64,000 nucleotides of DNA from positions 58,355-122,354 of the forward strand of contig JANQBS010000111.1 in the NCBI GenBank assembly GCA_033085395.1, written 5' to 3'. Of the stretch, positions 1-9,784 are shown in pieces. The notes under the pieces are model-generated. The model saw nothing but the letters and a program-made list of their open reading frames with translations. It made no database searches and was not told where the DNA came from. The position numbers and the translations under genes were made by a program. This DNA is from Xanthoparmelia taractica. Taxonomy: Eukaryota; Ascomycota; Lecanoromycetes; Lecanorales; Parmeliaceae. Position 1 is the stretch's first letter. Each line of letters opens with the position of its first letter.

Positions 1-588
1 CATCCCAGTTGATAATACCTTCAGTCGTCAACGGTAACAAAAAATTAAAGCAAGCATCCGCCCACTTTTATCGGTCTACCTAGAAAGCGTTAGTGGATGT
101 ACAACTGTACAGTTGAACTCGGCTGGAACGGGTCCGACTTCTAGAATAGGTAAGCGCAATGGGATTGTCCCTAATCAATCATCCTGTTTTATCGTTGCGC
201 ATTAACGCACGTTGTTGCAGTAAAGATCTTCTTCTTACTTCTTCATATCCTGCCATTCAGCATCGAGGATTAGTACTAGGTACGAAAGGATCGACATAGT
301 CGTGCGTCTCGTCAATAACACCATGCCTACTGACCCATGAATCGATAAAACCTCATGTCCGTCATGCTGGCATATTGACTCGTCATTGGTTAAGAATCAA
401 CTTGTTGAGCAGCACTCGGGCCCTAGTAATTAAGGGCATCTGGACAACGTGTTTGACATTCTTGTTCTCACGGCGATTTTTCCTCCTTGCAGGCCTTTGT
501 GGTCACCAAACCGCCAGGCCAGCAGTGATTTTACCACGGCTTTGTTCAATCTTCTGAACACGCCTTATTTGGATCAGTCCTGCATAAT
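1..588. other. Intergenic, no gene seen
   Basis: Upstream flank of the first gene. Only short overlapping ORFs without family resemblance or splice support are present. It presumably contains the promoter of the dioxygenase that starts at 589, but no specific element can be named. Confidence 0.5.
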
Positions 589-1878
589 ATGGAAGAACAA
601 CCGTCCATTCCGATCGTGGATCTTTCCGCCTTTGGCACAGAAGGCAACACTAAGTCCCGTTTAGAGTCAGCTCAGGCTCTGTACAAGACGTGTCATGAAC
701 GTGGCTTTGTGCAGATCTCAGGACATGGGGTCAAGCCGGAACTTTTGCAAGAAGCATTCGATTGGTCAAAAAAGTTGTTCAGTCTCTCGCATGATGAAAA
801 GATGAAAGCGCCACACCCGGATGGCCCTATGCCACACAGAGGTTCGTCTTACCTTGACTGATAGCATCCTCCAAGGGCTAATGTTACAAGGTTATTCTCA
901 TCCGGGGCTAGAAAAGGTCTACTCTGAGGCAGACATGAACAGCAGCGATGCAATCGAGACAAATGGAGACTCGCTTAGACAGGTCAAAGACTTCAAAGTA
1001 AGACCGCATAGACCCCTAAGCGACGTTTCATTAAATCTGACTAGGAAAGCTACGAGATTGGCAGCGACGAGAACTCAGAGGAGCAAAATATATGGCTCCC
1101 GGAAGAAGTCCTGCCGGGGTTCCGGTCTTTCATGATGAACTTCTACTGGGAACTTGACGAAGCAGCCCGTCGGATCCTGGAAGCAGTAACCCTTGCTTTA
1201 CGCTTGACTGAAGCCGAAAAAGGTTATCTGTTCGATTTACATAGCGGCCATAATAATCAACTCCGTCTTCTCCATTACCCGCCAATATCAACAGAGCAAT
1301 TGCGCAAAAACGTGGTGGCCAGGATGCCCGCCCACCACGATTGGAGGTACGTTGCGCGAAAATCCCATTCTTGCCCTTCTCTTTCATTACACCGCTGATA
1401 CTCAGAAAAGTTCATTCACAATGCTCTTTCAAGACGATTGCGGCGGCCTAGAATTTGAAGATCCCAACCATACAGGCTCCTTCGTACCAGCAACGCCAAT
1501 CCCCGGCGCCCTAGCCCTCAATATTGGTGACATGCTCCAAAGACTCAGCAATGGTGCGTTCTTTCCAAAACCCCTCACCCCACTCTACGAATTGAAATAA
1601 AACCGCACTATACAGACACATTCCCATCCGCAAGTCATCACGTCACCCTTCCTCCTCCCCGAGCCGCCTCTAAGAATCAAATGCACGAACCAACGATGAC
1701 CCGTCAACGCTTCTCGATACCATACTTCGTCGCACCGGACGCGCATAAGACTGTGTCTTGCTTATCTTCTTGTGTAAGTGATGAGAAACCGGCGCGGTTT
1801 GAGCCTGTCAGCTTTGCAGAGTATGGAGCGAGAATTAGTCGGTATCTGTATAAGAGGGGAGGCACGGTTGCAGACTAG
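589..1878 (+). CDS. 2-oxoglutarate/Fe(II)-dependent dioxygenase (isopenicillin N synthase-like)
   Basis: Five exons join in phase: 589-841, 891-997, 1045-1346, 1411-1553 and 1616-1878, giving 355 aa. The N-terminal DIOX_N region (about 1-120) begins with IPIVDLSAF and contains GFVQISGHGV. The C-terminal jelly-roll carries the Fe(II) ligands as an H-x-D motif (H217, D219, in AHHDW) followed by LFQDDCGGLE, and a distal His near 276 (PSASHHV). The co-substrate-binding R-x-S is R300-F-S302. All key residues are therefore present and the enzyme should be active. Family members hydroxylate, desaturate or cyclise small molecules in the cytosol using 2-oxoglutarate and O2; the substrate cannot be read from sequence. 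No other biosynthetic gene is adjacent, so a pathway role is unassigned. Confidence 0.9.
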
Positions 1879-4793
1879 CTTTCAGTGGCGCGCTACTGGA
1901 GTGTGGTAATTATATCATGTGGGCTTTATGCAGCAAGATAACAGAGGAGTTGGATCGATCTGTTACTGAAATTGTTTTCCAAATCACTATACGCAGGATT
2001 CTTATCACTACCCTAGAACATCCGCATAGCTCTAAACATTAATCACAATCCAATTAGAACAACGTACGTGTGTACAATCGTCATCAACACTCCACTCCAC
2101 ATGCAACCCCAAATCCCCAGCGCGTCTCAAAGAAGATGAAACCGAAGAAATTTCCTGGTTGGGGATCGCTTTCGGACGTTTACATTGACTTACCATGCAT
2201 CCCCGAACCTTGTTCCTCTCTCCACTCAGATTCCTCTCTCCACTCAGATCTTCCTAAGCCCCCTAAGAGATTATAAGAAGGACTAAGCATTTGACAGTTT
2301 CGATACTGTATTACTCTTCTCCTTGCTGAATCTCAAGGGCTGCGTCTCACCGTCCGAAATTGTGCTGTCTGTAGGATACTAGACATGAAGAAAGTACAAT
2401 ATTCGAACGTGCTATGACCGGCCATACGAACACGAAGTCAGACGCGCCCTAAGACCGCATTTAGCAGGATCAAAGGTTGGCTTAGGAGATAGCTCAAAGG
2501 AAAGCAAGAAACCAATTTCACTGAAGTAGTGCTTCTGGAAAATTACCGATATAATTGCGCTATGAGAACAGTACTTGTTCCCTAGCCCCAGGCGTAAATC
2601 GTCTCCGCAGCCAATGATGCAGGACACGGAGTCTTTCGAGAGGGAGGAGATGCAGGGAGACCTTTGCCCGATGTTACGACGGCATTGATGCTACCGATGG
2701 CTCAACGTCGTGAAAACTCCACTACTTACGTCGTTGTGTTCGCGAGTGTGACAGCATATAATGATCGAAAACCGTTCACAATCCAAGCGCGAGCGGCTGT
2801 TCCTCGCGGTTACCGCCACATGTGTCTCCTGGGACCCGTGGGACATCCTGCCTCGCCAACAGGGTGCAGCGACCGCTCTCTCGAGGGAGTGTAAACTCCG
2901 CTAATGCCTCTCAAGCGGAGCATCTGCCAGTGGACCAGTCTTTCTTTGATGAAAATTAGCCGAGAGGGCTCAACATATGCTCCAATATTGGAAGCAAAGA
3001 GCCGGGCGAGAAGATGCGCACCCGTAAGGCTAGAATGCGAGCTAATTTCTTTTGTGGTCCCAGTACTGATCATCGGAGCCTCGGAGCATCATTTCTTGAA
3101 TCTTACGTATCAGCGTTCAAAAGGTGTCAAGATTGACGTAAGCTAAAAATGATTGAGAGCTCAGATGTGGGAGGGAGCTGATATCGAGTTCGGGGTGAGC
3201 GACTTCAGAGGGTACACAGATCTTCGGGTGATCAAATATTTAGGTCTGATGACTTAAACGCATCCGAGGTAGACAGAGTGTGCCCACATTGCCGTGTCAG
3301 AGAACAATTCTGGGCGTCAGACTTCATCAACGGTATATCAGGCTTGGAATCGCTTTGAAATGAAAATCCGCGGCGATTCGAGTAATAATGTTCCAATAAA
3401 GCTGCAGGAAGCACTTGAGTACATGCCTCAGGCTATCAGCTAGGCGGCGGCATACATCATACAATAGTTTTTGATCGAATACAAGGAGTGGGGTGCGAAA
3501 TGAGGCTGAGGAAGTCAGGCTGTGGGATTCAGTAAGCGACATTGCAAAAGTCAACCAGTGGCATGCTGACCAGAATGCGACTTAGGCAACAATGTCTGTC
3601 TCAAGGATAACGGCACAAAGCCTTGTAGATATGAATCATTGTTCTATCTTACTCTAGTACTCGTACAACAACAATCATTAAGGTGTGAGTGGGGTGAGAC
3701 CGTACTCTAGGGTATTAGATAAGACTAAGAAATATTCGTAGAGTACTAGATACGAGTAAGTACCCTATCAACCAAGTCATTACTGCTGACCACTCGCTTG
3801 AAGATCCCGAATCTTAAGCTTTTCGTTGATACCGAAGAAGTGGATGTCTTTTTGGCGCTGGTTCTCGCTTGTCTCAGAAGTCTCGGACATACTCACCTCA
3901 ATGTTATTTTGTGGAAACAGAAACTCCTCAAAGGAATGTGCCCTTAAATTCCCACTTTCTTGATAGAAGGTAGCTCACAAGGAAGCTTTGTGTGGTGGAA
4001 ATCTACTTTAACTCTTGGCAGAAGCGCACGAATCGTTTAACAAAATGTCGTCCACGGAAAATTCTGCAGCTGGATGCATGTCAGATCTAAGCTGACAGCA
4101 TCGCCTTATGGAGGACCAACTCTCCAACTACAAGACTGCCCACGTCTCCATTACAATTATCGCACGGGATTTTTGAAAGATTAAGTGCCACATGGGTGAG
4201 GCCACGAATGCCCTGCATACAAATGTTACATTTTCCTCTATACAATGCAGCCCCAGAGTCGCAGCGAAATGCTCACTGCCATTTTGACCTATCACATCTA
4301 CAGGGTTTTCTTCTTATCGTCTTGATCTCATCCAAGATGATGCACAGCTCATCTTCCTTCCTGCTCGTCAACGGGGCGCTCTCCACCTCCATACTGTAAG
4401 CGAACTAAAAACAACGGTACAGAGTCTGCTTCGTATCTTTCGAGACTAGCTTCCGACATCTGAAGCGGTGAAAAGATGAGGAGACCAGCACTGTGCAGAC
4501 GGCCGAATGCATGCCGTCCTCCCATTCAGCTCAGGCAGACATTCAACAGCCTTGTCTTCAGATCGTGCGCGAGACTCCGATGAAATTGGTAAAACTGGTG
4601 ATAAGGCATTCTTTAAATGATTACTATACATCATCAATCCTTCCCTCCAAGTTCTGTCAAACGTTTCCCCTTACGTCTCTCCTAAGCCATCGTTTGCTTC
4701 ATATGATATCTTTTTTTTTTCATACGAATTGGCATATGATTTCGTCGCTGCCTTTTCATACCCATCCCGATCCAACCACTAAAGTAGATAATT
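1879..4793. other. Long gene-poor stretch
   Basis: About 2.9 kb with no ORF that resembles a known family or can be extended by plausible introns. The longest ORFs (for example 3232-3554 minus and 4493-4960 plus) overlap one another in several frames and look like chance. A short poly-T run lies near 4711-4720, upstream of the next gene. Confidence 0.4.
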
Positions 4794-6050
4794 ATGTCGG
4801 GTTACTTTATTTTCCAATCCCTAGCTCTGATTCTTCTCTCAATCGTCTCAATGCTTGCAGTCGCTCTGCGAATATGGGCAAGGAGAATTCAAAGGATTCG
4901 ATTGGAATCAGCAGATTACTTGATAGTGGTTGGGCTGGTAAGAGAACTCCCACTGTTTGATAGTCCGATTTCTAATGTAGATACAGGTATTCACACTAGC
5001 CAATGTCATCTGTTTCCTTTATTACAACTTCCGGTTGCTGGCTCTGGGAGGACAAGACCACCGGCAATCGCAAGCGGAGACACCAGAGGTTAACACTCTA
5101 GTCTTGCAAGTACGTCAAAGACTCTCTCCCACACACAACCCCAAGGATAACATATTCTAGCTCACCGTCCTGACACACATACTTTTTGCGATATCCGTAG
5201 GCTTCATCCGCTCCTCCATCATTCTTCTCTACATCCGCATCTTCTCAACGCGATCATTTCGCCTCACTTGCTACGCCGTACTGGTCCTTAACGGCGCATA
5301 TTCCATCGCTGAAGTTCTCGCTAAATGTCTGATCTGCGCTCCCATTGCATGCTCATGGGACAGCACAGTCTCCTGCACTTCATGTGGTAATGTTGTAGCG
5401 TATGATCTGACATATCCAATCCTCAATCTTGCACTAGATATCACATTGGTGGTGTCACCTATACCTATGTTATGGGGCTTGCAGATGCCGATTGGTAAGA
5501 AGGTGATGATAGGTGGAATATTCGGGTTGGGCATATTGTAAGCTCCCTTCTGTATTTGCTCGAAGAATATTCCTCAAACGCAGTGCTTTATGGGCTAAAT
5601 GCCCTGAAACATAGTATTTGCGCTATAACAGCCTATCGGCTTCGGATAACTCTCGACGTCATTCGTGGGGACCCAAACACTTCGACCAACAATTTCCTAG
5701 TAGATCTCGAAGTTGTCCTCGGCGTTCTCAACGCTTGCCTACCAGTCTTAAAACCCACTCTTCACAAAGCTCGCGATTGGATAAAGAGTATTAGTGGGAG
5801 TGACAAGACAAGTTCATCTCTCTTTGGTAGAATCCCTATCTTGGTACAACTGAGTCAAAAGTGGGACTCAAGGTCTAAAGGACGCGACGGAAGAGAGGAA
5901 CTGGACTCGATTTTTGAGATGGAAGGGTACGGGACCAATCGGAATGCAATCCAGACCACATGTGGACCGGAAAGAGTTGTTGGAATGAGAGACACTGAGA
6001 TTCATGTACAGAAGGATGTTGATGTTGAGAGGGCATCCAATCACAAATGA
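4794..6050 (+). CDS. SAT4/Pth11-type fungal rhodopsin-domain integral membrane protein
   Basis: Four exons (4794-4937, 4987-5109, 5161-5537, 5615-6050) join in phase to 359 aa. The start gives a hydrophobic first helix followed by ALRIWARR and a DYLIV motif, typical of the fungal rhodopsin-domain family. Further hydrophobic segments follow in exon 2 (VFTLANVICF), exon 3 (LTHILFAISVGF and others, including a PIPMLWGLQMP motif between helices) and early exon 4. The Cys-rich stretch between about 5326 and 5395 matches the extracellular loop with conserved cysteines in this family. The tail after about residue 260 is hydrophilic and cytosolic. Family members include Pth11-like candidate G-protein-coupled receptors and many proteins of unknown role; no ligand can be inferred. 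Confidence 0.85.
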
Positions 6051-7281
6051 ATCGCGCTAGTCGAGAGATAAGGAGAACAGCGATGGTTATGAAGACAGCA
6101 CATCTAAGATGTTGGACAAGAACGGCGCGTACAGTATTTATTTGATGGGGCTCGATCAGATGTAAAAAGCAAGGTTAATCGTACGTTGAGCTTAAAGTTT
6201 GGGGACCGGACACCATAGAATAACAGCAACATATATCCTTGACGCTTGATAGTGACCGCCTTAATCTCGCTCTTACCGGCCGGGATGTACGTGTGCCTGT
6301 TGAGTCGTTGTCCATCGCAGTTTATTCGACGTAAGAATGCGTGACATGTAAAGCGAATAGGCGTGTTCCTCTGGCTCGAGTCCGCTTCCATGATAATAAT
6401 TAAATAGCAGAAACATTGTACGGATTAGCCTACGTGTAGCAAGCGAGGAAATACCGTGCCAAAGGCGACCTTAAGCCAGTCCGCGCACGAGGCTTAGAGA
6501 CGCGCTCCTGGGATACTATCGTCTTTCGATAGATAGCTTATTTCGGATCCCCGGATATTACCAAGTAGAGCGAAGCGTTCTTAGCGCTAGGAGTTGGTCT
6601 TTTACTGGAATGGACGGTATCTATTGGGCAAATAGCGTATTCAGACTAGTCTCTGAAACATGGGACACTATCTCATGGTTCATTTTTTAGAGACCTCGAG
6701 GTATCCTCTTCGAGGTCCTTGCCTTTAGATGGCAAAGCAGCTGTCGGTGTGCCTTGTCGTGGATCCGCAATATGGCTAATGCACAGTCTGTACTGTCACA
6801 TACCCTTCTATGCAAGCACGACTTCTAATATTCAGCCAACCCAATGTGCGCATTTGAAAAGACAAGGTACTTGTATGTTATAGTACTTCGTACGAAGTAG
6901 TTGATCTGTTCACGGACACAGATACGCTATTTTACGCGATATCGTAAATCGATACTACGTGATCTGGTTCTTAATGATCACATGTAGTTACCCTATAACT
7001 TCTCGTTTTGCAACATGGCCTGTAGTAATATTGATACATACTGGACACAGGATAGAATATATGCCGTAGTTGGTTGAGCCACGTCCCGCAGTTTGCTACA
7101 CCAGCTAGTGAAAGGCCGCAGCGGAAAGATTCCGCTGACGCCAAGACATGTACCAAGTTCCCCGAGCTACAAATTAATGCCAGCTTCTGACGCAACCTTG
7201 CGAATTCATGGGCTTACAAGCCAACTCAGTTCTATAATCTTCGCTATACAGGTTTCGTTCTCTGCTTTAACCACAAACATA
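6051..7281. other. Intergenic, no gene seen
   Basis: About 1.2 kb without a supported gene. It contains a perfect 16-bp palindrome at 6884-6899 (TACTTCGTACGAAGTA). The end nearest 7282 must hold the promoter of the SH3BGR-like gene. Confidence 0.4.
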
Positions 7282-8511
7282 ATGGCTGACCAAACTCCCA
7301 AATCGTATCACACTGACCCTAATCTCTACCTCTATACCTCCCTCACAGCGGGCTCCTCCCAGATCATCACCGCAACATCGCGCATGGAGACCATACTGAA
7401 AGCAAACAAGATCCAATTCCAGGCTTTAGACGTCGCTACAGACGAGAAAGCCCGTATGCTATGGGGCCGACGAGCGGGGAAAAGAAAACTACCAGGTTTA
7501 GTCAGGATGGGCATGATCGTTGGCGACCTTGCCGAGGTCGAGGAATGGAATGAGTACGGCGAGCTCAGAGACAACGTTGAACCAGCACCCAGGCCACCAC
7601 CATCAGCACCGGCTACGCCTTCGAAAGTCTCAACTGGTCAATCCTCAGATAGCTTGTCCAAAACGCCTGCCACAAACCCTGCCACTCCTTCCAAACCACC
7701 CCCAACACTTTCATCCACAGAGACACCACCTCGCCCATCGGCATCCTCAACAGATAGCCCACTCACTACAGCCATGCGGCAAGCTGGGTTCGAGGCAGCA
7801 AAGAAAGCCGGAGACGCCAAGTCAAAGGCTCGTGCAGAAGCTCTTCAGGCATCAAGAGACAAACCAAGTGCGCTCAGCTCCGAGACACTAACAAAGCTAG
7901 ACAACGCGGGCCCAACGGGTATGCCACCACCCAGCGGGACGACCGAGGCAGAGGAAGCCATGAAGCCCGAAACAGGGGACACGACTGTTGAGGGGAAAGC
8001 AGATGGTGTGCCCAGCACCGAGAAAGGAGCACAAGACGGTGCAGAGAAGGGCACTGAGAAAATGGTGTCAGGAGCAGCGACAGTGACAGCGCAGAATGCG
8101 GAGCGCAAGAGTCAAGAGCCAGCGATACCAAGCGCGAAAGAGGCAGAAGAAGCAGCCAACACTTCGATAATAGCTGATGAGTCTGAAGAGGTTCTGGAAG
8201 GGCAGGGACAAGCTGAGCCCAAACCGGCAGACGGCGTGCCGAGCGCAAAAGAAGCTGAAGAAGCGGCAAACGCATCAATAATGCGTGACAAGTCACACAT
8301 TGTGCTAGTGGGCCAAAGGGAAGCAGATAGAACACCGCCATCTGAGCCAGTGGAAGCAGCAGTCGAGTTTGGCAAGGCGACTGAGAAAGATGGATCGAAG
8401 CTAAAGGAAGCTACAACTATTTCGGACGAAGCCCAGGATTTGCCAGGGCAGAAGACGCAGGATCAGCCTGCTGCGAGTGGGGAGGAAGCTGGCAGTAGCG
8501 TTGCTGACTGA
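7282..8511 (+). CDS. SH3BGR-like thioredoxin-fold protein with long acidic, alanine-rich tail
   Basis: Single exon, 409 aa. I take the start at 7282 (ACATAATGG context, MADQTPK) rather than an in-frame ATG 63 codons upstream, because homology begins here. Residues about 10-95 resemble the SH3-binding glutamic-acid-rich (SH3BGR/glutaredoxin-like) fold: LYLYTSLTAGSSQI, a helix, the LDVATDEKAR strand region, then KLPGLVRMGMIVGDL and the EEWNEYGEL end. No active-site CxxC is visible, as is usual for this family. The remaining 300 residues are disordered, rich in Ala, Glu, Pro, Ser and Thr, and include a duplicated segment around PSAKEAEEAAN (about 8125-8200 and 8235-8310). Function in fungi is poorly defined. 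It lies head-to-tail with LSM2. Confidence 0.8.
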   Translation: MADQTPKSYHTDPNLYLYTSLTAGSSQIITATSRMETILKANKIQFQALDVATDEKARMLWGRRAGKRKLPGLVRMGMIVGDLAEVEEWNEYGELRDNVEPAPRPPPSAPATPSKVSTGQSSDSLSKTPATNPATPSKPPPTLSSTETPPRPSASSTDSPLTTAMRQAGFEAAKKAGDAKSKARAEALQASRDKPSALSSETLTKLDNAGPTGMPPPSGTTEAEEAMKPETGDTTVEGKADGVPSTEKGAQDGAEKGTEKMVSGAATVTAQNAERKSQEPAIPSAKEAEEAANTSIIADESEEVLEGQGQAEPKPADGVPSAKEAEEAANASIMRDKSHIVLVGQREADRTPPSEPVEAAVEFGKATEKDGSKLKEATTISDEAQDLPGQKTQDQPAASGEEAGSSVAD

Positions 8512-8753
8512 AACGGACATGTCGGTTTTTATAGCAAACACTGGCGTAGATTGACGGGGGGATCCATAACTTACGTTTAATTTTCACTTATCTATCTACC
8601 TTCAAACCGTAATCGAAGACTTCTGCGTTCGATGCAGTTACTTATTCCACCATTATACTAGGCTCGGATATATCTCGGCTTTAAGAATTCACTACGAGTT
8701 GACGAGCCCGCGGGTGACAATACAACAACCACCAAACTCGTAAGCTGCGCGCA

Positions 8754-9285
8754 ATGCTGTTTTTCAGGTAGGCCTCTCCTCCCATTTACCAGCTGCAATA
8801 TTGGACGCGTGTCCGTTAACATCCTTCTACAGCTTCTTCAAAACCCTTGTTGACCACGAGGTCACGGTGGAACTCAAAAACGACATCTCGATCAAAGGCG
8901 TACTTAAATCAGTGGACCAATTTCTGAACATCAAGCTCGATGACATCCAAGTTGTCGATGAGTTGAAGTATCCCCATTTGGTAAGCCCAGCCGCTCTCCC
9001 GCTGTGGTCCACCAGTGACTGGGGAAGGGATATCTCGGAACTCGCGAGGTTAGGACAGAGGTGCTGATAATCCGCTTCTGTATTTAGTCATCGGTCAAAA
9101 ATGTGTTCATAAGAGGCAGCGTGGTCCGATACGTGCACCTGCCTGGGGCGGCGGTGGATGTGGCGCTATTGGAGGATGCTACGAGGAGAGGTACGCGAGA
9201 TACGGACATGATACTGTGCACATGAAGAGGCTGATGGTGCCGTGGTAATCTAGAAGCTGCGTCACAAGCATCTAAACCTAGATGA
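8754..9285 (+). CDS. LSM2: U6 snRNA-associated Sm-like protein LSm2
   Basis: Four exons (8754-8767, 8833-8980, 9088-9190, 9254-9285) give 98 aa, the normal length. The first exon encodes only MLFF plus part of a serine codon; the start is fixed by the conserved MLFFSFFKTLVDHEV beginning. The Sm1 motif (VTVELKNDISIKG, LNIKLDDIQV) and Sm2 motif (NVFIRGSVVRYV) are intact, followed by the conserved LEDATRREAASQA tail. LSm2 is a core subunit of the LSm2-8 ring that binds the U6 snRNA 3' end in the nucleus, and of the LSm1-7 ring that promotes mRNA decapping in the cytoplasm. The intron-rich layout for such a small protein is usual in filamentous fungi. Confidence 0.97.
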
Positions 9286-9784
9286 GCAACACTGACGGGA
9301 AGAGGTGGGATCTCAAGAGCGGCACATTGATGCGGCGCGAGCGCGGAGTCAGTGCCCAAAGAACCGACAGATGACTACAAAAATGAGGCGCAATATAGGA
9401 AGTCCAAAGCCAGACGAGATTCGCGAAAAGGATCCAAGGGGTGTATGCGCCATGGAGGGAGATAGGAGATGCAGGGCAGGCTGTTCATGGGGATCAATAT
9501 CAAGACCGAACGTGTGCTAAGGCCACGTCAAGAAGACTGTCAGCTCAGAATATTCCCATACTTGCTAGATAAAATCACATCTTCCGAATCGTAGTCCTTT
9601 CCTCCCCTATCATTATCTTGTAGTAGTGTAACCTATCACGTGACCACCTGCTCCGAACGCGACTTCCGTCATCATTAGAGAACTTGTCGGTTTATGCAGC
9701 TAAATTGTGACTTCAAGAAGAACGCCAAGTTCTCTGTGAGTCGGAGCAACTCCGCCCATAAATTGACATGCTTCCACCCTGTTC
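9286..9784. other. Intergenic between LSM2 and PSO2
   Basis: About 500 bp. ORFs here have no family resemblance. The stretch should hold the LSM2 3' end and the promoter of the repair nuclease gene. A CACGTG-like site (tcacgtga, 9637-9644) is visible; its use is unknown. Confidence 0.4.

Noticed and set aside
3232..3554. Overlapping minus-strand ORFs that looked like a possible small gene
   Set aside because: The two frames give no family resemblance and no canonical intron joins them.
7093..7281. In-frame upstream ATG at 7093 for the SH3BGR-like gene
   Set aside because: The extra 63 residues have no domain resemblance; homology and a better start context begin at 7282.
7845..8375. Long minus-strand ORFs opposite the SH3BGR-like gene
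   Set aside because: They are antisense shadows of the biased Ala/Glu/Pro-coding strand.
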